NCBI GenBank assembly: GCA_959606705.1
Contig: CAUHLX010000098.1
Location: 1 to 9,042, forward strand
Origin: an uncultured Bacillota bacterium
GTDB taxonomy: Bacteria; Bacillota; Clostridia; Peptostreptococcales; Anaerovoracaceae
Direction of reading: 5' to 3'
DNA length: 9,042 bases
Shown: one piece after another, positions 1-4,810 of the stretch
How the letters are laid out: every line of letters begins with the position of its first letter
How positions within the stretch are numbered: position 1 is the stretch's first letter
The notes under the pieces: model-generated
What the model saw: only the letters and a program-made list of their open reading frames with translations
Database searches by the model: none
What the model was told of the DNA's origin: nothing
Program-made: the position numbers and the translations under genes

Positions 1-345
1 TACCTCAACAAATTCTGGAAGGCGCTGCTCCTATTCCTGATCTTTGTCAAGGAGCTCTGCCGCTCCAGCTTCAATGTTCTCCTATATGTCTGCCTTCCCC
101 TTTCCCACCTCAAGCCGGGGATCGTGGAAATGGATTTGGACGAGGATCTGACATCGGATCTGCAGCTGATCACCCTGGCCAACATGATCACCCTGACTCC
201 GGGAACTTTGACTCTGGAAATCTCTCCGGATAACCGCAGGCTCTACATTCACGCGTTGAACTGCGAGGATGCCGATCAGGTGGTCGCGGACATTCGAAAC
301 GCGTTTGAACGGCGAATCAAGGAGGTGAGCCAAATTGGAAGTTAA
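1..345 (+). CDS. mnhE: Na+/H+ antiporter subunit MnhE/MrpE (5'-truncated by window edge)
   Basis: This is the C-terminal part of the E subunit of the Mrp/Mnh multi-subunit cation/proton antiporter, an integral membrane complex exchanging Na+ (or K+) for H+. The reading frame is open from base 1 (YLNKFWKALL...) to a TAA at 343-345, so the true start lies outside the window and 114 codons remain of a family usually near 160 residues. Visible are the end of a hydrophobic segment (LLLFLIFVKEL), then the typical soluble C-terminal domain: the ITLTPGTLTLEI stretch and an IHALNC strand are hallmarks of MnhE. An internal ATG at 124 would remove the membrane part and is not the start. The last 11 bases overlap mnhF, and the mnhF ribosome binding site lies inside this gene. 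The order E-F-G matches the end of standard mrp operons. Identification is confident; the ion specificity is unknown. Confidence 0.93.
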   Translation, partial: YLNKFWKALLLFLIFVKELCRSSFNVLLYVCLPLSHLKPGIVEMDLDEDLTSDLQLITLANMITLTPGTLTLEISPDNRRLYIHALNCEDADQVVADIRNAFERRIKEVSQIGS

Positions 346-715
346 TTTTCTGACCGACTATCCCGTCGTCAACGCCACGGTCACCATCGTTCTGGCCGTT
401 ACGGCCATTAACCTGCTGGTGCTTCTGTTTTATGTATTGAAAGGGAAAACACTTGCGGACCGGGCCATTGCCCTGGACGCCATCTCCATTCAAGCCATTG
501 CCGTCATCCTGCTTTACAGCATGAAGCACGGAACCACCCTTTACATGTCCGCCGTGCTGGTGCTGGCGGTCTTGGGCTTTTTCGGGATGGTGGTTCTGAG
601 CAAATACATCACCCGCGGCAACATCATTTACCCGCTGAAACGCGGCAGCCGGCAGCAGGACAATCCTCAACGAAAGAAACGGGGAAACGGAGGACAATCA
701 TGGATGGAAAAATGA
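335..715 (+). CDS. mnhF: Na+/H+ antiporter subunit MnhF/MrpF
   Basis: Small membrane subunit F of the Mrp/Mnh antiporter, 126 residues. Three hydrophobic segments are visible, at about residues 9-31, 45-62 and 67-88, with the conserved family core TLADRAIALDAIS between the first and second. The start is a TTG at 335, placed 9 bases after a strong GGAGG (321-325); no ATG lies in a suitable place upstream. The start overlaps the mnhE stop by 11 bases, and the end overlaps mnhG by 16 bases, so translation of the three genes is probably coupled. The protein is longer than the usual 85-100 residues because of a charged, membrane-exterior tail from about residue 92 (RGSRQQDNPQRKKRGNGG...). Part of that tail is forced by the overlap with mnhG. 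The family assignment is secure; the role of the tail is unknown. Confidence 0.93.
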   Translation: MEVNFLTDYPVVNATVTIVLAVTAINLLVLLFYVLKGKTLADRAIALDAISIQAIAVILLYSMKHGTTLYMSAVLVLAVLGFFGMVVLSKYITRGNIIYPLKRGSRQQDNPQRKKRGNGGQSWMEK

Positions 716-1092
716 TTATGGAAATTATCGTCAGCTTCTTTCTGGTCATCGGCGCGGTGTTTTCCCTGGCCGGAAGCATCGGCTTTATCCGGTTTCCCGA
801 CGTGTACTGCTGTATGCATGCCCTCTCCAAGCCCGTCACCATCGGTGTGGCCAGCCTGATGATCGGATATTTGATCTTTGTGGAATGTTCCGGTGTGGGT
901 TTTTCCACTCAGGGCGTTCTGGCGGTGGTCTTTATTATGATCACCGTCCCCATCGGCACTCATATGATCGCCAAGGCTTCCTATCGCAACGGCGTGCCGC
1001 TCTGGGAGGACTCGGTGATCGATCAGCTGGCCAAGGACGAGGCCATGGAAGGGAAGGAGCAGAGACCGCAGACGGAGCAGCAGACGGAATAA
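700..1092 (+). CDS. mnhG: Na+/H+ antiporter subunit MnhG/MrpG
   Basis: Subunit G of the Mrp/Mnh antiporter, 130 residues. The N-terminal half carries the family signature GSIGFIRFPDVYCCMHA (residues 26-42), followed by KPVTIGVASLMIGYL and a third hydrophobic segment with GVLAVVFIMITVPIGTHMIAKASY. Three membrane segments are predicted by eye at about 8-30, 45-63 and 69-90. The C-terminal 35 residues are hydrophilic and rich in E and Q. The ATG at 700 follows GGAGG (689-693) by six bases and lies within the last codons of mnhF; a second ATG four codons later is less well placed relative to the binding site. This is the last gene of the operon in the window: the next gene converges from the other strand. 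In canonical mrpABCDEFG operons G is also last. Confidence 0.94.
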   Translation: MDGKMIMEIIVSFFLVIGAVFSLAGSIGFIRFPDVYCCMHALSKPVTIGVASLMIGYLIFVECSGVGFSTQGVLAVVFIMITVPIGTHMIAKASYRNGVPLWEDSVIDQLAKDEAMEGKEQRPQTEQQTE

Positions 1093-1131
1093 CGAAACGC
1101 GGTTCACAAAACAAATCGGTTGTCAATTCCA

Positions 1132-1210
1132 AAAGGACGAAATGTTGAAATGAAAGGACGAAATGTGATGTCAAGCACATCTCGTCCTCCGAAAACAACA
1201 TTTCGTCCTT
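1132..1210. repeat. Nested palindrome of four AGGACGAAATGT copies between convergent genes
   Basis: Two direct copies of AAAGGACGAAATGT (1132-1145 and 1153-1166) are followed by two inverted copies (about 1176-1187, one base changed, and 1196-1210). Successive like-oriented copies are 21 bp apart. As a folded strand this gives a perfect 15-bp outer stem (1133-1147 with 1196-1210), a symmetrical 8x8 internal loop, a 12-bp inner stem with one mismatch (1156-1167 with 1176-1187) and an 8-base loop. It lies between the stop codons of mnhG and the VOC gene, so a bidirectional terminator role is possible. T-tracts are short, however: only TTTT beyond the outer stem on the minus strand, and none on the plus strand. 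A REP-like or miniature repeat element is the other option. Confidence 0.8.
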
Positions 1211-1222
1211 AATTCTGTTTCT

Positions 1223-1591
1223 TTATCTGGTAGGGACGATCTCGATCCAATAGCCGTCCGGATCCTCGATAAAATAAATTCCCAACGTGGGATTTTCAAA
1301 GCAGATGCAGTTCAGGGCTTCGTGTCTCTCATGAGCCGCGTCAAAATCATCCGTCACAAAGCCGATATGGCTCTCGTTCTCTCCCAGCTCATAGCTCTGC
1401 GGATGCTCCGCCAGCCAGGTCAGTTCGATCTGTGTGGGGGAATTGCCGTTGGCGATCCAGGCTATGGTATAGCTTCCTTCCGGGTCCGACATACGCCGAA
1501 CCTCCTTCAGATCCAGCGCCTCCTCGTAAAACTTCAGCGACCGTTCCAAATTTGTCACGTTGATGTTACAGTGTGTCAGTTTCAATTCCAT
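1223..1591 (-). CDS. VOC family protein, glyoxalase I-like
   Basis: A 122-residue protein of the vicinal oxygen chelate fold, made of two beta-alpha-beta-beta-beta modules. Residues H7 (LTHCNINV), E56 (QIELTW), H75 (ESHIGFV) and E117 (YWIEIVP) fall where glyoxalase I has its four metal ligands (E. coli H5, E56, H74, E122). The FIEDPDGYWIEIVP ending is typical of the lactoylglutathione lyase/GloA branch. By family knowledge such enzymes isomerise the hemithioacetal of methylglyoxal with a thiol; the thiol used here is unknown and another VOC reaction cannot be excluded. The start at 1591 (MELKLTH) is chosen because GGAGG lies nine bases upstream and the protein then begins at the first strand of the fold; a frame extending to 1660 would add 23 unconserved residues over the preceding gene. 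It begins one base after that gene's stop, so the two are co-transcribed. Confidence 0.88.
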   Translation of the reverse strand: MELKLTHCNINVTNLERSLKFYEEALDLKEVRRMSDPEGSYTIAWIANGNSPTQIELTWLAEHPQSYELGENESHIGFVTDDFDAAHERHEALNCICFENPTLGIYFIEDPDGYWIEIVPTR

Positions 1592-1592
1592 T

Positions 1593-2396
1593 TCACATTT
1601 CCTCCAGTGCTTTCTCGAGCTTCTTTTTATAATAAAGCTTCCCGCCGTTTCGCAGGACAAAATCGATGTGCGGCTGTGCCTCCTCCCTCCGTCCCTGTTT
1701 CAAGAGGAAAAGCGCTTTTCCGGTGTGGATCCCCACCGCTTGAAACGGAAAACGGACCGGATTCACCGCCTCGTATTCATTCAAGGCCGCCTCCTCTCCT
1801 TTCTCCATGCGAATACTCAATTCCATCATTTTAATATTTTGCTGAAGAGATCTTCCTTTCTTCCGGGAAAGTTCGTCAAATCGCCGTTTTGCGGCCTCAT
1901 ATACGGTGTTCCGACGCTGAAAGTCCCCCTGTTCGGCGGCGGAAACGAACAGAACGTTGCAGCAGAGAGATTCATAGGCCGGGAAAAGCCGGGTCAAGTC
2001 CCCCAGCTCCGAAACCTGCCGCGAGGCTTCCTCGAATGCTCCCATCAGCAGCAGCGCCTGCGCCAGGCAGACGTCGTTGAGCCGGCGATTCCACTTGAGA
2101 CTGCCTAAAAGGGTATTTCCGTAATGCCGTTCCAGCTGATACTGCAAATACGGGTCACAGTCCTGATACGCGTATCTCATGAAACCCGCCCGTTGTCGCT
2201 TTAGAAACAGCAGGATCACCACCAGCAGGACCAGCTCGACAGGCAGCGTGTTGAGAATCCCCCAGAGGTACCAGCAAACTCCTATGACCAGCAGGAAGAG
2301 TCCCAGCATCCCCAGCCGCTGCCGGACCAGCCGTTTGGCCAGCCGGGCCCCTTCGGCGTCCGCCACTTCTAATTCTTTTCTCATCTCGTCCGTCAT
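1593..2396 (-). CDS. Hypothetical membrane protein with TPR-like C-terminal region
   Basis: A 267-residue protein I do not recognise. After a charged N-terminus (residues 1-28) come two hydrophobic segments, about 29-48 (LGMLGLFLLVIGVCWYLWGI) and 52-65 (PVELVLLVVILLFL), ending in a KRQR positive cluster. Residues 75-267 are predicted soluble and helical. The patterns ALLLMGAFEEASRQVSEL (114-131), the stretch around EQGDFQRRNTVYEAA (155-169) and ALFLLKQGRREEAQPHI (228-244) resemble degenerate tetratricopeptide helices, suggesting a protein-interaction domain. The start at 2396 (MTDEMRKEL) is preceded by GGGGAG eight bases upstream; the longer frame to 2456 lacks such a site. It is followed after one base by the VOC gene. 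It sits downstream of the rpsI terminator, and no convincing promoter of its own is visible. Function is unknown; TPR content is inferred from pattern only. Confidence 0.75.
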   Translation of the reverse strand: MTDEMRKELEVADAEGARLAKRLVRQRLGMLGLFLLVIGVCWYLWGILNTLPVELVLLVVILLFLKRQRAGFMRYAYQDCDPYLQYQLERHYGNTLLGSLKWNRRLNDVCLAQALLLMGAFEEASRQVSELGDLTRLFPAYESLCCNVLFVSAAEQGDFQRRNTVYEAAKRRFDELSRKKGRSLQQNIKMMELSIRMEKGEEAALNEYEAVNPVRFPFQAVGIHTGKALFLLKQGRREEAQPHIDFVLRNGGKLYYKKKLEKALEEM

Positions 2397-2434
2397 TCGC
2401 GTTTCTCCCCTCCCGATTTCCGCCTGCTTTCCCT

Positions 2435-2449
2435 GCGGCTCAAAGCCGC
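2435..2449 (-). other. Small hairpin in the leader of the hypothetical membrane protein gene
   Basis: GCGGCT and AGCCGC form a perfect 6-bp stem around a 3-base loop, 38 bases upstream of the ATG at 2396 and between the rpsI terminator and the ribosome binding site. It has no T-tract and is not a terminator. It may simply stabilise the 5' end of the message. Role unknown. Confidence 0.35.
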
Positions 2450-2463
2450 GCTCCAAGACCTAT

Positions 2464-2498
2464 CTATAATAAAGAAGCGGCCACCCGAAGGTGACCGC
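2464..2498 (-). terminator. Rho-independent terminator of rplM-rpsI
   Basis: On the minus strand, 14 bases after the rpsI stop, GCGGTCACC-TTCG-GGTGGCCGC (2498-2477) forms a 9-bp stem with one G-T wobble, capped by a stable TTCG tetraloop. It is followed by the T-rich stretch TTCTTTATTAT. This is a textbook intrinsic terminator and separates the ribosomal protein operon from the hypothetical gene downstream. Confidence 0.88.
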
Positions 2499-2512
2499 CT
2501 TGTATTTGCAAA

Positions 2513-2905
2513 CTAGCGCTTGCTGAACTGGGAAGCTCTTCTCGCTTTTTTCAGTCCGTACTTCTTTCTTTCTTTCATTCTGGGGTCTCTGGTCAGAAAA
2601 CCAGCGGCCTTCAGCGCGGGACGATTTTCCGCATCCGCCTGGCACAGCGCACGGGAAATGCCGTGCCGCAGAGCGCCCGCCTGTCCTGTGAATCCGCCGC
2701 CTCTCACCGTAGCAATCACGTCGAATTTTCCTTCGGCGCCGGCGATCTCGAAAGGACGTCTTACCTCTCTCTTTACGATTTCCGTACCGAAGTATTCCTC
2801 CAGCGGTCTTTTATTAATGGTGATCGTGCCTTTACCAGGGATTAATCTGACTCTGGCAACGGACGATTTTCTTCTTCCTGTTCCGTAATACTGGATCTTT
2901 GCCAT
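2513..2905 (-). CDS. rpsI: 30S ribosomal protein S9
   Basis: Ribosomal protein S9 (uS9) of the small subunit, 130 residues, the normal bacterial length. The sequence shows the full family pattern: YYGTGRRKSSVARVRL at the N-terminus, GGGFTGQAGALRHGISRAL in the middle, and the basic C-terminal tail GLKKARRASQFSKR. In the family, this tail reaches the P-site tRNA and its terminal arginine is near-invariant. The ATG at 2905 is preceded by GGGGAGGA. The gene follows rplM by 17 bases and ends just before a strong terminator, so rplM-rpsI is a complete bicistronic operon, as in most bacteria. Confidence 0.98.
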   Translation of the reverse strand: MAKIQYYGTGRRKSSVARVRLIPGKGTITINKRPLEEYFGTEIVKREVRRPFEIAGAEGKFDVIATVRGGGFTGQAGALRHGISRALCQADAENRPALKAAGFLTRDPRMKERKKYGLKKARRASQFSKR

Positions 2906-2922
2906 TTATGATTCCTCCCCTC

Positions 2923-3351
2923 TTAAAAATTCCAGACTTCCGGCTTCTGCGCGGCGTGCTTGTGCTCCGGTCCCGCATAAACCTTCAGCTTCTTGAACAT
3001 CTCACGGCCCAGCTTACCCTTCGGCATCATGCCCTTGACCGCGTGACGGATGATTTCTTCGGGCTTTCTGGCCTGCAGCTTTTCAAATGTCAGCTCCCGC
3101 AGTCCACCCGGATATCCGGTATGTCTCTTGTAGATCTTTTCTTTTCTCTTCTTGCCGGTCACATCGACCTTTTCTGCGTTGATAATGATTACGTAATCGC
3201 CCGTATCAACGTGGGGTGTAAAAATCGGCTTTCTCTTACCTCTCAAGATGGACGCCACTTCGGTAGCCAGTCTGCCCAGAGTCTTGCCCTCGGCGTCGAT
3301 GACGTACCACTTGCGCTCCACTTCCTGAGGCTTTGCGATATAAGATTTCAT
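2923..3351 (-). CDS. rplM: 50S ribosomal protein L13
   Basis: Ribosomal protein L13 (uL13) of the large subunit, 142 residues, the usual length. Family landmarks are WYVIDAEGKTLGRLAT, the HVDTGDYVIIINAEKV segment, the KRHTGYPGGLRELTFE loop, and IIRHAVKGMMPKGKLGREMFKKLKVYAGPEHKHAAQKP at the C-terminus. The ATG at 3351 lies eight bases after GGGAGG. It is the first gene of the L13-S9 operon and has its own promoter and a long structured 5' leader (3352-3511), which points to autoregulation of the kind known for rplM leaders in Bacillota. Confidence 0.98.
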   Translation of the reverse strand: MKSYIAKPQEVERKWYVIDAEGKTLGRLATEVASILRGKRKPIFTPHVDTGDYVIIINAEKVDVTGKKRKEKIYKRHTGYPGGLRELTFEKLQARKPEEIIRHAVKGMMPKGKLGREMFKKLKVYAGPEHKHAAQKPEVWNF

Positions 3352-3356
3352 TCTTC

Positions 3357-3411
3357 AAACCTCCCGTGTGCACGCTTCCCTTCCGGCGAGCTCCGCCGAA
3401 ATTGCACGTAT
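3357..3411 (-). promoter_or_regulatory. Candidate L13 ribosomal-protein leader RNA
   Basis: Immediately upstream of rplM the minus strand can fold into a two-part structure. GTGCA and TGCAC form an outer stem. Inside it, TTTCGGCG pairs with CGCCGGAA around a GAGCT loop (8 bp with one wobble). The element ends in ACACGGGAGG, which contains the ribosome binding site, so folding or protein binding here could control translation. Bacillota are known to carry an L13 leader in this position; matching to that family is by position and architecture only, since no covariance search was possible. Confidence 0.55.
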
Positions 3412-3511
3412 TCTTCAAATTATGTCTTATGCCAAGGCGTTTCACCCCACCCTGACACCAATGGTTATGCTTGGAAAAATCCGGGGCTAAGGGATTTTTA
3501 CACATAATGCA
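3412..3511 (-). other. 5' untranslated region of rplM, upstream part
   Basis: This is the expected transcribed region between the inferred rplM start site (about 3511) and the candidate L13 leader. It contains GC-rich stretches that can pair locally, for example GGTGT with ACGCC around CAGGGTGGGGTGAA, and a surrounding CCAAG/CTTGG pair. I recognise no known riboswitch and no open reading frame. Its length is greater than an L13 leader needs, so it may hold a second element. Confidence 0.4.
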
Positions 3512-3517
3512 GTTGAT

Positions 3518-3546
3518 ATTATAATGAAAAAAAGGCTTGAAGTCAA
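3518..3546 (-). promoter_or_regulatory. Sigma-A type promoter of rplM-rpsI
   Basis: On the minus strand TTGACT (3546-3541) and TATAAT (3523-3518) are separated by exactly 17 bases. The -10 box is perfect and the -35 box has one mismatch to TTGACA. This would start transcription near 3511 and give a leader of about 160 nt. The -35 box lies inside the terminator hairpin of the upstream PsiE-family gene and includes its stop codon. Confidence 0.85.
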
Positions 3547-3554
3547 GCCTTTTT
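3527..3554 (-). terminator. Rho-independent terminator of the PsiE-family gene
   Basis: AAAAAGGCTTG and CAAGCCTTTTT form a perfect 11-bp stem around a 4-base loop (ACTT on the minus strand), followed by a run of seven T. The first arm encodes the last residues of the PsiE-family protein (KKA), and the TGA stop codon straddles the end of the first arm and the loop. The T-tract falls in the spacer of the rplM promoter. Because the arms are A/T-flanked it could also act on the other strand, but no plus-strand gene is present there. Confidence 0.88.
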
Positions 3555-3980
3555 CCCACTTTCCTCCGTTTTTGTCTCTCCGAAACTGGGGTCGTCCTCT
3601 TTTCGATAAAGAAATTTTCGGATGGCGAAAACACCGGCTATGGCCAGCACGCCCATGAGGTTCTCCAGCATGCTGGTGTGATCCACGATCATCTGCCTGG
3701 CGATGGCAAACAGCATGACCTCCAGCACCGCCGCGTGGGAATGCTCCATCAGCATTTTAATGAATTCCAATCCGATGACCAGCCAGAGAATTCCGCCCAG
3801 CAGTTCATTCATTTGAACGGTGGACAGCGGCAAGCGGAACATGTCGAACTCATCCACCAGCGTAATGGTTTCCATAACGATGGCGATGAGGATGATCACT
3901 GAAATCAGGCCTTCAAATACACTGGACAGCTGAAATATAATCCGAGCCGTCTTTTGTGTCAACAAGTTGATTTTTTCCAT
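3543..3980 (-). CDS. PsiE family membrane protein
   Basis: A 145-residue membrane protein of the phosphate-starvation-inducible PsiE family, whose molecular function is not established. About four membrane segments are visible: residues 22-42 (FEGLISVIILIAIVMETITLV), 60-77 (LLGGILWLVIGLEFIKML), about 84-98, and 107-122 (NLMGVLAIAGVFAIRK). The conserved core LEFIKMLMEHSHAAVLEVMLFAIARQMIVD, with its paired histidines and the IAR motif, marks the family. The C-terminal 20 residues are charged. The start at 3980 is preferred because GGAG lies nine bases upstream; ATGs at 3995 and 3986 lack a good site, and an upstream TTG at 4040 would overlap the IclR stop. It lies 56 bases downstream of the IclR gene, probably read from the same message. 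Phosphate regulation is not shown by anything in this sequence. Confidence 0.83.
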   Translation of the reverse strand: MEKINLLTQKTARIIFQLSSVFEGLISVIILIAIVMETITLVDEFDMFRLPLSTVQMNELLGGILWLVIGLEFIKMLMEHSHAAVLEVMLFAIARQMIVDHTSMLENLMGVLAIAGVFAIRKFLYRKEDDPSFGETKTEESGKKA

Positions 3981-4036
3981 TCTCATCGTCTCCATTTTAA
4001 ACAGTATTACGGTTATTCTTCCGAAAAGCGCCGAAA

Positions 4037-4810
4037 TCAATCAAATTTCAAGTACAATTTTTCGATTTCTCCCACGCATTCCCGCACCAGACGTTCCACG
4101 ATTTCCTTTCTTTCCTCCTCGAAGCCATACAAGGGCACCGCCGCGCCCACGCAGCCTGCCACCACCCCCTCCGCGGTTCTCACCGGCATGCCGATTCCAA
4201 AATAGCCCTCGCTGTTTTCCGCGCTGCTGTAGCAGATTCCCCGCTGACGGATCTTCTCGTATTCCGCAAGCAGCTCCTCCGGGTCCACGATGCTTCTGGA
4301 GGTGGTCGCAGTCAGCGGGACGCTCCGCACGATCCGTTCCATCTCGTCGCGAGGCTCGTAAAAGGCGGCCAGCGTTTTGCCGTAGACCCCGCGATTGATC
4401 GGGTAGTAAGCTCCGGATTCATAGCGCATGTGCCGGTCCTCATAGTTGACCACTTCAAACACGTTGAGCACCTTGCCCTGTGTGATGCTGTTGGCAGCCA
4501 CGCAGTAGCCGATGGCCATGTGAAACCGTTCCGCCGTCCGGCTGAGGATACTGCGAATCGCTTCGTTGACGGAGCTGTTGCGGAGATAGGAGGCGCCGAT
4601 GTGATAGGCCTTCGGCCCAATGGTAATCCGTTTGGTCTCCGGATTCACCAGAAGCATATCCATTTTCGCCAGCTCTTCCACGATCCGGTAGACCGAGGTG
4701 CGGTTGATGGATACCATTTCGCTGATGTCCTTCACCTTCTTATTATAGCCTTTTTCCGCTACGCACTCCAGGATCGTTACGATCTTCTCATACGCGTTCC
4801 GTTCTTCCAT
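4037..4810 (-). CDS. IclR family transcriptional regulator
   Basis: A 257-residue regulator of the usual IclR length. Residues 8-62 form the winged helix-turn-helix, with the recognition region VKDISEMVSINRTSVYRIVEELAKMDMLLV and the wing NPETKRITIGPKAYHIG. Residues 75-255 form the GAF-like effector domain; the RGVYGKTLAAF (140-150), RQRGICYSSAENSEGYFGIGMPV (188-210) and VVAGCVGAAVPLYGF (216-230) segments are typical. The ATG at 4810 has GGGAG five bases upstream and overlaps the end of the deacylase gene by 23 bases, so the two are translationally coupled. By family knowledge IclR proteins bind a small metabolite and repress or activate neighbouring catabolic genes; control of the permease/M20/deacylase genes is therefore inferred. 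The effector cannot be deduced. Confidence 0.93.
   Translation of the reverse strand: MEERNAYEKIVTILECVAEKGYNKKVKDISEMVSINRTSVYRIVEELAKMDMLLVNPETKRITIGPKAYHIGASYLRNSSVNEAIRSILSRTAERFHMAIGYCVAANSITQGKVLNVFEVVNYEDRHMRYESGAYYPINRGVYGKTLAAFYEPRDEMERIVRSVPLTATTSRSIVDPEELLAEYEKIRQRGICYSSAENSEGYFGIGMPVRTAEGVVAGCVGAAVPLYGFEEERKEIVERLVRECVGEIEKLYLKFD

Noticed and set aside
1132..1210. CRISPR array reading of the repeated GGACGAAATGT motif.
   Set aside because: Copies are only 11-14 bases, half of them inverted, with 7-10-base gaps; CRISPR repeats are longer, all in one orientation and separated by unique spacers of about 30 bases.
1322..2108. Plus-strand open frames opposite the VOC and hypothetical genes.
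   Set aside because: No domain pattern, composition typical of antisense frames, and well-supported minus-strand genes with good ribosome binding sites cover the same bases.
3438..3454. A GGGTGG-containing stretch in the rplM leader that recalls the T-box antiterminator motif.
   Set aside because: The full T-box core (GGGTGGNACCGCG) is not present, no specifier stem is seen, and T-boxes control aminoacylation-related genes rather than rplM.
3236..3634. A minus-strand open frame across the rplM leader and both neighbouring gene ends.
   Set aside because: It overlaps rplM in another frame, crosses the terminator and promoter, and has no recognisable domain or ribosome binding site.
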